DNA of 64,000 bases, from NCBI GenBank assembly GCA_045639325.1, contig JAZUCU010000002.1:1-64000 (forward strand), read 5' to 3'. The stretch comes from RGIG8244 sp045639325. GTDB taxonomy: Bacteria > Verrucomicrobiota > Lentisphaeria > Victivallales > UBA1829. Positions 1-8,755 of the stretch are shown here, piece after piece. Each line of letters opens with the position of its first letter. Positions within the stretch are counted from its first letter, which is position 1. A program made the translations under genes and the position numbers. A model generated the notes under the pieces. That model was not told where the DNA came from and ran no database searches. It was given only the letters and a program-made list of their open reading frames with translations.

Positions 1-296
1 CCCGGGCCACCCCAGCACCATGTGTTATTGTAGTAATACCAGCCCTGATAGCAGGGAACCCAGTATCCATAATACCAACTGTAACTGTATTGCGGGATGA
101 CGACCACACGCGGCGGGGGCGGCGGAGGAGGCGGCAAAGGTTTAACCACAACCGGCGGGGGCGGCGGCGGCGGAACCGGTTTTACTACCGGTCTGGGCGG
201 CGGCGGGGGCGCGTGCCGTTTGGGATGATGTGGTGGTGCGGCGATCAACGGAACAGCAAGTCCGCTGATACAGAGTGTTACGAGTAATTTGTTCAT
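1..296 (-). CDS. Proline-rich secreted protein, 3' end outside window
   Basis: Ninety-eight codons are visible from an ATG at 296 and the frame is still open at base 1. The N-terminus (MNKLLVTLCISGLAVPLIAA) looks like a Sec signal peptide. After it come two runs of seven to eight prolines separated by short valine/lysine stretches, then a tyrosine/tryptophan-rich segment with SWYYGYW and GWYYYNN. A GGAGG ribosome binding site lies 7 nt upstream and a near-perfect promoter further upstream. Polyproline linkers like these often span periplasm or cell wall, but no family is recognised and the function is unknown. The gene is transcribed divergently from ruvB. Confidence 0.75.
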   Translation of the reverse strand, partial: MNKLLVTLCISGLAVPLIAAPPHHPKRHAPPPPPRPVVKPVPPPPPPPVVVKPLPPPPPPPPRVVVIPQYSYSWYYGYWVPCYQGWYYYNNTWCWGGP

Positions 297-330
297 AAGA
301 AAACCTCCAGTTCTTTTATTCGTTGGAAAT

Positions 331-359
331 ATTATAATGCATGTTATATAGAATGTCAA
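331..359 (-). promoter_or_regulatory. Consensus sigma70-type promoter of the proline-rich protein gene
   Basis: Minus strand: TTGACA (359-354), 17-nt spacer, TATAAT (336-331). Both hexamers are perfect consensus. The expected start of transcription leaves a leader of about 28 nt containing the GGAGG at 308-304. Confidence 0.8.
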
Positions 360-439
360 GAGAAAAAAAATATTTTTTGAATAAAAATGCGCAATTTTGC
401 CGATGTCGGGAATATTTTCATCTTTTCCGCAAATTTGAT

Positions 440-467
440 TTGACTTTTTTTATTCTTATGATATTTT
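440..467 (+). promoter_or_regulatory. Putative ruvB promoter, nearly leaderless
   Basis: TTGACT (440-445), 16-nt spacer, TATTTT (462-467). The ruvB ATG at 477 is only 9 nt after the -10 box, so the mRNA would begin at or just before the start codon. That fits the absence of a Shine-Dalgarno sequence there. Confidence 0.5.
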
Positions 468-476
468 ACTTCCATT

Positions 477-1526
477 ATGGAAAAAGAACGCTTACTCACA
501 TCAACTCTCATTCAGAAAGATGAGACCACAGAAAAAACTCTGCGGCCTCAGGCTTTTGACGCCTTCCCGGGACAGTGCAAGGTCAAAGATCGTTTGCAGG
601 TCTATGTGCAGGCGGCAAAACAGCGTTCCGAACCGTTGGGACACCTCTTGCTCAGTGGTCCTCCGGGACTCGGTAAGACAACTCTGGCATATATCATTGC
701 CAATGAAAAAGGTGCCAATATCAAATCATCCAGCGGCCCGGTAATCGAAAAACCCGGTGACCTTGCTGGATTATTGACCTCTCTGGAAGATGGCGACATT
801 CTCTTTATTGATGAAATTCACCGTTTGAATACTGCGGTTGAAGAATATCTTTACAGCGCAATGGAAGACTTTTTCATTGATATCATGCTGGATCAGGGAC
901 CCGGTGCCAGATCGGTCCGTTTGAATCTTGCTAAATTTACATTGATCGGCGCAACAACGCGTCAGGGCTTGCTCTCTGCGCCTTTGCGTGCGCGTTTCAA
1001 ATTATCGTTGCGTTTGGATTATTATACCCCGGAACAACTGCAATCTATTGTCAGCCGTTCTGCCGGAATTCTCAATACAACAATTGAGCCTGACGGAGCT
1101 TTGGAGATTGCCCGCCGCAGTCGTGGAACACCGCGTATTGCCAACAATCTGTTGAGCTGGACCCGTGACTATGCCCAGGTGCTCGGTGACGGTATCATTA
1201 CCCACGAAGTCGCACACAAGGCTTTGACGATGATGGATATTGATGATCGCGGACTGGATGAGATGGATAAACGTATTCTGGAAACTTTGCTTGTCAATTT
1301 CAATGGCGGTCCGGTCGGTTTGAACTCTCTGGCGGTTGCCATCGGTGAAGAAGCCGGTACGATCGAAGATGTATATGAGCCGTATTTGATTCAGGAAGGT
1401 TATCTGATGCGTACGGCACAGGGCCGGGTAGCAACCGAACAATCCTGGAATATGTTCGGGCTTACACCGAAGCCCCAGATTCGTCGTGGTCGTGCTGCCC
1501 GTACGGAACAGCCGGAACTGTTCTGA
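477..1526 (+). CDS. ruvB: Holliday junction branch migration helicase RuvB
   Basis: RuvB is the hexameric AAA+ motor that, with RuvA, drives branch migration of Holliday junctions. The protein is 349 residues, normal for the family. Walker A GPPGLGKTT lies at 61-69, Walker B LFIDEIH at about 109-115, sensor GATTR near 160, an arginine-finger region LSAPLRARF follows, and the winged-helix C-terminal domain ends with basic residues. ruvA and ruvC are not in the window. There is no ribosome binding site before the ATG; with the promoter ending 9 nt upstream, leaderless translation is likely. The gene converges on the lipoprotein gene with 31 bp between stops and no clear terminator hairpin. Confidence 0.95.
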   Translation: MEKERLLTSTLIQKDETTEKTLRPQAFDAFPGQCKVKDRLQVYVQAAKQRSEPLGHLLLSGPPGLGKTTLAYIIANEKGANIKSSSGPVIEKPGDLAGLLTSLEDGDILFIDEIHRLNTAVEEYLYSAMEDFFIDIMLDQGPGARSVRLNLAKFTLIGATTRQGLLSAPLRARFKLSLRLDYYTPEQLQSIVSRSAGILNTTIEPDGALEIARRSRGTPRIANNLLSWTRDYAQVLGDGIITHEVAHKALTMMDIDDRGLDEMDKRILETLLVNFNGGPVGLNSLAVAIGEEAGTIEDVYEPYLIQEGYLMRTAQGRVATEQSWNMFGLTPKPQIRRGRAARTEQPELF

Positions 1527-1557
1527 TAAAAAAGAATTCCCCCTCCAATTTGTTATC

Positions 1558-3747
1558 TTATTTTCCCTTTTTGATGCGGAACACACGCGGTTCCAGCGGT
1601 GTGAATGTTGCGTTCAATTTTCCGAATGATGCAGGAAGATCAAGCGATACTTTTGTTTCTCTGAGATGATTATTCAACAGAATCAGCAGCAATTCTTTTC
1701 CATCGGGACTGATTACCGCCTTGCCATCCATCCCGTCCGGAATCCGGAAATTTTTAACGGCCTGCCATGTCATCAAATCAGCATAGAAGGACTCCACATC
1801 CCGGGGAATGGAATTGAGCACCGACCAGAATCTTGTCCGGCTGACCGGAATTCCACCGTGCCCCATGTGAATCACATTACCCACAGCCCCATTGAGAATG
1901 GAGGCATAGACCCCGGCACGGAGTTCTTCCGCTGTCCGGCAATGAGCATTGGGAATGGAGCCGCCGAGCCACATCACGACCGGTTTACCTTTTGCTTTGC
2001 TGCGGACGGAAAGCAGATCTTTTTTCAGATTCTGCATCAGATTTGTTCCGTGATAACTGCTGCTCCATGCGGCGAATTCAAAAATGTCGCAGCAATCAAT
2101 AAATTCATCCATCCGGTCGAGATGATCAATGTGAATTCCGATTTTTGCATTGGGCATTCCCTGTTTCATCCGGGTGTAAATGCTCTTGTAATGGGCGGGC
2201 GAATCCACCTGACGCATGGTATTATCCGCCTGTCTGATAAATGCTGCCATATTTGCTTCATACGCGAGCATATAAATGATGTTTGCATCCTGATTCTTCT
2301 TTTGGGACTGAATATATTTTTCCAATCTTGTATCGAAGTTTTTGACGAATGCATAACCGGTTTTCGGTTTACGGACGAAGTTGTATAAAGGTACACCGCC
2401 CCGCTTGATGGCATTTTTCCGGGCACCCGGGCCGTATTGGAAAGTGTAATCCGGAACGTATTGATAATTCTTCAATTTTCCTTCCGATGTAGTAAACAGA
2501 TAAATCGGTTTGCCATCCAGTTTCAATAAAGACCCGTCGATGGTGAATTTGTTTTTCATCGGGGCCTGTGCCGCAGGGATTTTCTCCTGAATCATAAAGA
2601 CGCAGGATGTATATTTACCATGGGCTTCGTATTCGGCAACATACCGTCCGGCGGCAAGATTCTGCGGAAATGTATTCTGCAGCTTGTCGATTTTCTTGCT
2701 GGCGATAACCTTATCTTCCTGCTTGATCCGGAACGTGCCGGGTGTGGTCTGCACGGTGAATTGAATCGGTTCATTCTTGAAATAAACGTACCGGTTCAAT
2801 AGAAGAAAATGGGCATCGGCGGCAAGAAGCGTGCCATCTTTCCGATCCAGAAGATTGCCATGTTTGTCTTTGAGTTCCAGAGCAATCAGCCGTCCGTTTT
2901 TCAACGGAATGTATGAATCATCGATGATGATTTCCTGATTTTTCACGGCATTATCTTTCAATACAATCGTCTTGAGAAGTTTCTGATTGGAAATAACATC
3001 GAGCGAAGCGGACGTTGCGCCATTTTTTGCAACACTGATTTCCAGATTCCCGTTTTTTGTCTGCTGAAACTTGAGAAGCCGGATCGTTGCGGAAGGCGTT
3101 TTGCCATCGAACTGAATCTTTGCCATGGAGCTCAACGAATGGAAGTTTTTCGAAGCCGTATAACTGGAATGTTCCGCCGGTTGTTTCGCCGGCGCATAAG
3201 TACGGCAGAAATTTCCGAGCCAGACTTTGCCGTTCGCCGGTGGTTCTTTCACGCCCAGAGATTCATAAGGCAGAAAGAGGTCGGCAATCCAGCGGTCTTT
3301 CAATTTTTCAATCTTCAAATCATAGGCTGGAGTCCAGGAGATATCACGGATTTTTGCGTGATACATGGAACCTGACGGGTTGATGGCAAGATGATAATAA
3401 ATGCCATCCGCCTTACCGTTCGGGGAGAGCAGCAGTTCAATGTGTTCTCCATCGAACAGCTTCATATTATCATCTTTTTCTTTTTTGGAGAAACGCATTT
3501 TTGATGTGTCGCCGAAGCAGTGGAAGATGATCCGGATGCCATCTTTTTTGCGCTGCAGAAAGACTTCCGTCTGTTCCGTACACCATTTGCTGTCCAGCGT
3601 CCGGAATCCGGAAACAGAAAATGTCTGATCCACATTGATCGGGAATACGATTGTATTTTTATCAACGGGAACCGTTTCTGTTCCGGCACATCCTGCGGCG
3701 ACGAGCATTGCTGCGGAAGCAAAAAGAGAAAGTATGCTCTTTTTCAT
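1558..3747 (-). CDS. Lipoprotein with CBM9-like N-terminal domain
   Basis: This 729-residue protein starts with a lipoprotein signal (lipobox LVAAGC, Cys20), so it is exported and lipid-anchored. Residues of roughly 40-220 resemble the carbohydrate-binding family 9-like fold seen in glycan-active proteins: a FDGEHIELLLSP strand pair and a WIADLFLPYESLG segment. The middle is beta-rich. The C-terminal half (from about 400) contains NIIYMLAYEANM, KIGIHIDHLDR and VVMWLGGSIPNAH, suggesting a TIM-barrel glycoside-hydrolase-like domain. No catalytic pair can be assigned by eye. It lies 14 bp downstream of a sugar isomerase on the same strand, supporting a role in glycan use. The function is inferred, not proven. 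Confidence 0.7.
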   Translation of the reverse strand: MKKSILSLFASAAMLVAAGCAGTETVPVDKNTIVFPINVDQTFSVSGFRTLDSKWCTEQTEVFLQRKKDGIRIIFHCFGDTSKMRFSKKEKDDNMKLFDGEHIELLLSPNGKADGIYYHLAINPSGSMYHAKIRDISWTPAYDLKIEKLKDRWIADLFLPYESLGVKEPPANGKVWLGNFCRTYAPAKQPAEHSSYTASKNFHSLSSMAKIQFDGKTPSATIRLLKFQQTKNGNLEISVAKNGATSASLDVISNQKLLKTIVLKDNAVKNQEIIIDDSYIPLKNGRLIALELKDKHGNLLDRKDGTLLAADAHFLLLNRYVYFKNEPIQFTVQTTPGTFRIKQEDKVIASKKIDKLQNTFPQNLAAGRYVAEYEAHGKYTSCVFMIQEKIPAAQAPMKNKFTIDGSLLKLDGKPIYLFTTSEGKLKNYQYVPDYTFQYGPGARKNAIKRGGVPLYNFVRKPKTGYAFVKNFDTRLEKYIQSQKKNQDANIIYMLAYEANMAAFIRQADNTMRQVDSPAHYKSIYTRMKQGMPNAKIGIHIDHLDRMDEFIDCCDIFEFAAWSSSYHGTNLMQNLKKDLLSVRSKAKGKPVVMWLGGSIPNAHCRTAEELRAGVYASILNGAVGNVIHMGHGGIPVSRTRFWSVLNSIPRDVESFYADLMTWQAVKNFRIPDGMDGKAVISPDGKELLLILLNNHLRETKVSLDLPASFGKLNATFTPLEPRVFRIKKGK

Positions 3748-3761
3748 TTTTTTATCTGTTC

Positions 3762-4607
3762 TCAGGAAAGTTTATCGACAAGACCGCCGATAAATTTAAG
3801 GGATGCCATAATATCTTTTGCCTGCTGTTCACCGGAAATTTCACGTTCGATGACAAGTTCGCCTTTAAAGCCCAGTTCGTGCAGCTTGGGAATGATCCGT
3901 TTGAAATCAACTTTTCCTTTACCGATGGCAACTTCATGTCCCAGTTTGCAGCCGTCGACAGGGTAAACACCGTCCTTCACATGGAGATTGCGGACGTACT
4001 GGCCGAAGACATCCAGAGAATCCAGCGGATTGCCTTTACCGTAGAGGATAATGTTCGCAGTATCCAGGTTGATCCCCAGGTTCGGCAGGTTGATATCCTG
4101 AATGGTACGGAGAAGTGTGACCGGAGTTTCCTGCCCGGTTTCGAACCAGAATCCGATGCCGAGATCATTACAGTAGGACGCGATTTCGCCGAGGGCGTCA
4201 AGAACTTCCATGTACAGGGGAGACTTGGGTGTTTCGGGGATAAAACCGCAATGAGTGATAATGGCGGGCGCACCGACAGCGGCAGCAAAATCCGCACCTT
4301 TTTTCAAGTCGGCAATACGTTTCTTTCTGGTGTAAGCGGGAACCAAGCCCATGGTATCGGGACCGTCAATCAAGTCCCAGATCACGGTTCCGGAATATCC
4401 TGTCCAGAGAGCGGCAAGGCGAACGCCAGAAGATTTGAGATCCTTCTTGACTTTTTTCGCCATTTCAGGAGTCCAGAGGTTCATGTTCCAGTTGGCGAGC
4501 TGGGTGGTAGCGACACCATATTTTGCGATGACGTCAAAGACGTTGGTTTCTTCTCTGAGGATGGAAAGTACACCGAGTTCCATGGGGCGTTTTTTTGTTT
4601 TTTTCAT
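3762..4607 (-). CDS. Sugar phosphate isomerase/epimerase (xylose isomerase-like TIM barrel)
   Basis: The 281-residue protein matches the AP endonuclease 2/xylose isomerase-like barrel family, which isomerises or epimerises sugars or inositol derivatives using a divalent metal. Candidate metal ligands are visible in order: Glu in FWFETGQE, Asp in NLGINLDTAN, His in RNLHVKDG, and Glu near the end in ELVIERE. There is no signal peptide, so it is cytoplasmic. An AGGAG site precedes the ATG and a promoter is present at 4655-4683. The lipoprotein gene follows with a short gap, so the two probably form an operon. The substrate cannot be read from the sequence. Confidence 0.85.
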   Translation of the reverse strand: MKKTKKRPMELGVLSILREETNVFDVIAKYGVATTQLANWNMNLWTPEMAKKVKKDLKSSGVRLAALWTGYSGTVIWDLIDGPDTMGLVPAYTRKKRIADLKKGADFAAAVGAPAIITHCGFIPETPKSPLYMEVLDALGEIASYCNDLGIGFWFETGQETPVTLLRTIQDINLPNLGINLDTANIILYGKGNPLDSLDVFGQYVRNLHVKDGVYPVDGCKLGHEVAIGKGKVDFKRIIPKLHELGFKGELVIEREISGEQQAKDIMASLKFIGGLVDKLS

Positions 4608-4654
4608 GAGTTAAGACTCCTGTTAATATTTATTTTTGGAAAAATCACACATGA

Positions 4655-4683
4655 AATGTACATCATGTTTTGCATAAAATCAA
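4655..4683 (-). promoter_or_regulatory. Promoter of isomerase-lipoprotein operon
   Basis: Minus strand: TTGATT (4683-4678), 17-nt spacer, TACATT (4660-4655). It is placed 48 bp before the isomerase ATG. Confidence 0.6.
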
Positions 4684-4766
4684 GTACATAACGGAAGTAA
4701 AACGGGAAAAAACGGCGATAAAGAAAAAAAATCCGGATTTTCTTTTCATTTTTTTTCCTTTTTTTC

Positions 4767-4794
4767 TTGAAAAATAGCGTAATCATGTTACATT
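4767..4794 (+). promoter_or_regulatory. Promoter of the iorA operon
   Basis: Plus strand: TTGAAA (4767-4772), 16-nt spacer, TACATT (4789-4794). It predicts a leader of about 85 nt before iorA. No riboswitch or attenuator fold was recognised in the leader. Confidence 0.5.
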
Positions 4795-4884
4795 TCCAGT
4801 ATGGATATTCTGCGCATTATATTATTATATGCGTATGGATATGAGTTTTGCTTATTATCAACTTAATTTTTTCGGCGGCTTTTT

Positions 4885-6465
4885 ATGGAACAGCGAAAAA
4901 TCTTGAGCGGCGACGAGGCAGTCGCTTATGCTGCGCTTGCTTGCGGCATTACATTGGGCAGTGGGTACCCCGGTACTCCTTCCACAGAAGTTTTGGAAAC
5001 ATTGGCATCAATCGGCGGTCCTGCCGAATGGTCACCAAATGAAAAAGTAGCATTGGAAGTCGGGGCTGGCGTTGCCGTCGCAGGCGGTCGCTCCCTCGTT
5101 ACAATGAAACACGTCGGCGTGAACGTTGCCGCCGACCCCTTGTTTACTCTGACCTATATGGGCGTGAATGGTGCATTGGTTCTTTTGAGTGCGGATGACC
5201 CCGGTATGGGATCCAGCCAGAACGAACAGGATAACCGTAATTATGCTAAATTTGCACAGATGCCCATGTTGGAACCGTCTGACAGTCAGGAAGCGTATGA
5301 CTTTGCAATCCGCGCATTCGAACTTTCTGAACAGTTCAAAATGCCGGTCCTGTTCCGTATGACAACCCGTGTTTGCCATTCCCGCGGCCCGGTCAATCTC
5401 CATAAAGCAATTGAACCGAAAAAGATCGGCAATTATGTCAAGGATGTGAAGACAAAAGTCATGATCCCGGCATACGCCAAAAAGGCACATGTCCGTCTGG
5501 TTCATACCATGATGGATCTTGCCGCTTATAACGAAAAAGAAACGGCATTGCGTCAGGTGATCGGTGATTCCAAAGAATTGGGTATCATCACCTCCGGTGT
5601 TGCGGCACAGCATGTATTGGAAGCCGTACCGGAAGCCGCCGTTCTGAAACTGGGTATGACCTGGCCGCTCCCGATGGAAGCGATCCGTCAGTTTGTGGCA
5701 GGCGTCAAACGTGCAATCGTTGTGGAAGAAGGCTCCCGCTTCCTGGAAGAAAACATTCTTGCAGCCGGAATCCAGATCGACCGCAAAGATGAAGTTTTTG
5801 AATACAGCGAATTGAATGTCAGCCGCGTAAAGAAACTGGTTGCTCACGATACCACTCCCGATGCACAGGGTGCCCCCGGCAGACCGCCCGCCCTCTGTCC
5901 CGGATGTCCCCACAGAAAGACTTATGAAGTTCTCCGTGATCTGGGCTGCATCGTTGCCGGTGATATCGGTTGTTACACATTGGGCGTACTGCCTCCCTTT
6001 GAAGCACTTGACTGCTCCATCTGTATGGGCGCAAGTATCGGTGCCGGCTTGGGATTGCGCCACAGTCTCCCCGCCGATCAGGCAAAGAAAGTTGTCAGCG
6101 TGATCGGTGACAGTACCTTCCTCCACAGCGGTGTGACAGGTATCCTTGAAATGGGTTACAACAAACCTGCGACAGGTCACGTTGTATTGATTCTTGACAA
6201 CTCCACAACTGCCATGACCGGTCTTCAGGAACATGCTGCAACGGGTGTACACCTGGATAAGACGGATGCTCCGAAAGTTTCTCTGGAAGCCTTGTGCAGA
6301 GCAGCCGGTGCTGATCATGTGGATGTGATCAATCAGGTACAGGATACCGAAGGTTTCCGCGCATTGCTGCAGGAACGCCTGGCATCCAACGACGTCAGTG
6401 TGATTATCGCACAGAGTCCGTGTATTCTCCAGCTGAAGAAACTGGCAAAACAAAAGAAAGGTTGA
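4885..6465 (+). CDS. iorA: Indolepyruvate:ferredoxin oxidoreductase alpha subunit, lacking the C-terminal ferredoxin domain
   Basis: IorA with IorB interconverts aryl-2-oxoacids and aryl-acetyl-CoA with CoA and ferredoxin, using thiamine diphosphate. Visible hallmarks are the N-terminal pyrimidine-binding domain (GYPGTPSTE), CPGCPHR at about 338-344, GDIGCYTLG, and the thiamine diphosphate motif running from GDSTF to DNSTTAMTG. Known IorA proteins usually continue into a C-terminal domain with two [4Fe-4S] clusters. Here the protein stops at 526 residues directly after a PCILQLKKL segment and iorB begins 6 nt later, so that domain is absent. No frameshift remnant is seen. First gene of the five-gene operon. 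Confidence 0.9.
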   Translation: MEQRKILSGDEAVAYAALACGITLGSGYPGTPSTEVLETLASIGGPAEWSPNEKVALEVGAGVAVAGGRSLVTMKHVGVNVAADPLFTLTYMGVNGALVLLSADDPGMGSSQNEQDNRNYAKFAQMPMLEPSDSQEAYDFAIRAFELSEQFKMPVLFRMTTRVCHSRGPVNLHKAIEPKKIGNYVKDVKTKVMIPAYAKKAHVRLVHTMMDLAAYNEKETALRQVIGDSKELGIITSGVAAQHVLEAVPEAAVLKLGMTWPLPMEAIRQFVAGVKRAIVVEEGSRFLEENILAAGIQIDRKDEVFEYSELNVSRVKKLVAHDTTPDAQGAPGRPPALCPGCPHRKTYEVLRDLGCIVAGDIGCYTLGVLPPFEALDCSICMGASIGAGLGLRHSLPADQAKKVVSVIGDSTFLHSGVTGILEMGYNKPATGHVVLILDNSTTAMTGLQEHAATGVHLDKTDAPKVSLEALCRAAGADHVDVINQVQDTEGFRALLQERLASNDVSVIIAQSPCILQLKKLAKQKKG

Positions 6466-6471
6466 TCCAAG

Positions 6472-6939
6472 ATGAAAGATACAGTGAATGTAATGTTTGC
6501 CGGGTTGGGCGGTCAGGGAATCATCCGTGCGTCTGATATGTTGACAGAAGCCGCGTTCCGCCTGGGCTATGATGTAAAGAAAAGTGAACTGCACGGCATG
6601 AGCCAGCGCGGTGGATCTGTTTCCAGCGATGTTCGTTTCGGTAAAAAGATTTACAGTCCGATGATCCCCGAAGGGGAAGCGGATTATCTGGTAGCGGTTT
6701 CCGAAGACCAGATCGAAGTATGCCGTCCCTATCTCTCTGAAAATACTGTGATCATCCGTCCTTCCGATATCAGCGAAGCGGACGCAAAATCCCGCATGTT
6801 GAATATTGCATTGCTCGGGGTATTGAACCGTTACCTGAAATTCGATGTGGAATTGTGGAAGACATTGCTGCGGGAAAACTTTCCGGCTGCAGTTGCAGAA
6901 GCAAATATCGAAGTGTTCCTCCGTGCAATCGGAGAATGA
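6472..6939 (+). CDS. iorB: Indolepyruvate:ferredoxin oxidoreductase beta subunit
   Basis: This is the 155-residue gamma-type domain partner of IorA. The N-terminal FAGLGGQGIIRAS is the family's glycine-rich motif, followed by SELHGMSQRGGSV. It is somewhat shorter than many IorB proteins (around 190 residues), with the C-terminal helix region reduced. It starts 6 nt after the iorA stop and is followed by paaK after 31 nt. With iorA it forms the cytoplasmic oxidoreductase; electron transfer must go to an external ferredoxin. Confidence 0.9.
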   Translation: MKDTVNVMFAGLGGQGIIRASDMLTEAAFRLGYDVKKSELHGMSQRGGSVSSDVRFGKKIYSPMIPEGEADYLVAVSEDQIEVCRPYLSENTVIIRPSDISEADAKSRMLNIALLGVLNRYLKFDVELWKTLLRENFPAAVAEANIEVFLRAIGE

Positions 6940-6970
6940 TATAACCATTTAGAAAGCGAGATTTACAACA

Positions 6971-8290
6971 ATGGCAAATCAAGTAGTACATCCGGCAAGT
7001 GCAATGGACTTCATGCCGGTGGAAAAATTGCGTGCGCTCCAGTTGGAACGTTTGCAGAAAACGGTCAAACACACTTATGATAACGTCGCTTTGTTCCGTC
7101 AGCGTATGGATGAACGCGGCGTAAAACCGGAAGATGTCCGTGAGCTGAAAGATCTGGCAAAACTTCCGTTCAGTGTCAAAACAGACTTGCGGGATACTTA
7201 CCCCTACGGCCTTTTTGCAGTTCCTCTGAAAGATATTGTACGTCTCCATGCTTCCAGTGGTACAACCGGCAAACCCATTGTTGTCGGCTACACCAAAGGC
7301 GACCTCGAAATCTGGGAAAATGCCATGGTTCGTGCTCTTGCCGGCTGCGGACTTCATGCCGGAGATATTGCTCAGGTTTCTTATGGTTACGGTCTGTTCA
7401 CCGGTGGTCTCGGTGCTCATCAGGGCTTCCAGGCATTGGGCGCAACTGTTGTTCCCGCATCCGGCGGCAATACCGAACGCCAGATTATGCTGTTGAAGGA
7501 TTGCGGTGTGACCTGTATTGCATGTACTCCCAGCTACTTCCTGCACCTGACAGAAAAAGCCCAGGCAATGGGTATTGATTTGCGTGAATTGCCGCTGCGT
7601 GCCGGTATCTTCGGTGCGGAACCGTGGACCCCGGAAATGCGTCAGCGTATTGAAAATGTTGCCGGAATCAAGGCTTATGACATCTATGGATTGTCTGAAA
7701 TCTGCGGTCCCGGTGTCGGTTGCGCTTGCGAAGCGCAGGATGGTCTCCACATCTTTGAAGACCACTTCTATCCGGAAATCATCGACCCCTCCACCGGCGA
7801 AGTTCTCCCCGACGGCGAAGAAGGGGAACTGGTCTTCACAACTTTGACAAAGGTTGCTATGCCGATGATCCGTTACCGTACACGTGACATCACCCGCATC
7901 CGTACCGATGTCTGTTCCTGTGGACGTACCATCCGCCGTATTGCCCAGATCGGCAGAAGAAGCGATGATATGTTCATCATCCGCGGCGTGAACGTGTTCC
8001 CGTCCCAGATCGAAGCTGCGATTATGAAAGCGGAATCCGTCCTCCCGGTCTATCAGATCATTCTGACCCGTTCTCATGGTCTGGATAATGTGGAAGTGAA
8101 TATCGAAGTCAACGAAACTCTGTTCCACGACAACGTGGCAGGAATGGAAGAAATCAAAGCCAAGATTTCCCATGCGATTGAAAGCACACTCGGTATCCGC
8201 GTACTCGTCCACATGCTTCCTCCGAACAGCATTCCGCGCAGCGAAGGCAAAGCAAAACGCGTGCTTGACAAACGTGACCTCAACGCATAA
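6971..8290 (+). CDS. paaK: Phenylacetate-CoA ligase family protein
   Basis: The 439-residue adenylate-forming enzyme activates an aryl-acetic acid to its CoA thioester with ATP. The P-loop-like HASSGTTGKPIVVGYT lies near residue 95, followed by YGLSEICGPGVGCAC and the hinge/C-terminal lid with RTRDITR and RRSDDMFIIRGVNVFP. Size fits PaaK (about 430-440). Lying between iorAB and an ACT-domain gene, it is the standard partner of IOR: it either conserves energy from aryl-acetyl-CoA or feeds it back to aryl-pyruvate for aromatic amino acid synthesis. Direction in vivo is not shown by the sequence. Confidence 0.9.
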   Translation: MANQVVHPASAMDFMPVEKLRALQLERLQKTVKHTYDNVALFRQRMDERGVKPEDVRELKDLAKLPFSVKTDLRDTYPYGLFAVPLKDIVRLHASSGTTGKPIVVGYTKGDLEIWENAMVRALAGCGLHAGDIAQVSYGYGLFTGGLGAHQGFQALGATVVPASGGNTERQIMLLKDCGVTCIACTPSYFLHLTEKAQAMGIDLRELPLRAGIFGAEPWTPEMRQRIENVAGIKAYDIYGLSEICGPGVGCACEAQDGLHIFEDHFYPEIIDPSTGEVLPDGEEGELVFTTLTKVAMPMIRYRTRDITRIRTDVCSCGRTIRRIAQIGRRSDDMFIIRGVNVFPSQIEAAIMKAESVLPVYQIILTRSHGLDNVEVNIEVNETLFHDNVAGMEEIKAKISHAIESTLGIRVLVHMLPPNSIPRSEGKAKRVLDKRDLNA

Positions 8291-8311
8291 TCAGAGAAGG
8301 AAAAAACAGTT

Positions 8312-8746
8312 ATGAAAATCAAACAGATTTCTGTATTTCTGGAAAACAAGACCGGTGCTTTGGATAAGCCCTGTCAGATCCTCGCAGAAAACGGTATCAG
8401 CATTTCCGCTTTGACTCTTGCCGATACAAAAGAATTCGGTATTCTCCGTCTTGTTGTGAAAGACTGGGAAAATGCCATGTCCGTTCTGACAAAAGCCGGT
8501 TTCATGGCAAAGACTACCGATGTGGCAGCGGTCGAAGTTGCACACAAAGCAGGCAGTCTGGCATCCGTCATGAAACTGATTTCCAAACATGGAATCGGTA
8601 TCGAATACATGTATGCATTCCCCTCCGGGATTGACGGTCAGGCCGTGATCATCTGCCGTTTCTCTGATCTGGAACAGGCTTTGAGCCAGTTGCAGGCGGA
8701 AGATGGTATTATCTTTGTCTCCAAAGAAAAACTTTTTACAGAATAA
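8312..8746 (+). CDS. Tandem ACT-domain regulatory protein
   Basis: The 144-residue protein consists of two ACT domains (about 1-66 and 70-140). It begins KIKQISVFLENKTGAL, the usual first strand and helix of an amino-acid-binding ACT fold, with a second repeat around VEVAHKAGSLASVMKLI. Stand-alone ACT pairs of this type are commonly encoded beside phenylacetate-CoA ligase and IOR and are thought to sense an amino acid, probably aromatic. The binding ligand is not determined. It lies 21 nt after paaK and 9 nt before cimA in the operon. Confidence 0.85.
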   Translation: MKIKQISVFLENKTGALDKPCQILAENGISISALTLADTKEFGILRLVVKDWENAMSVLTKAGFMAKTTDVAAVEVAHKAGSLASVMKLISKHGIGIEYMYAFPSGIDGQAVIICRFSDLEQALSQLQAEDGIIFVSKEKLFTE

Positions 8747-8755
8747 AGAGTTATC

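Noticed and set aside
5032..6948. 638-codon open frame on the strand opposite iorA-iorB
   Set aside because: Shadow frame: rich in Cys, His, Phe and Gln with no domain, fully covered by well-recognised plus-strand genes.
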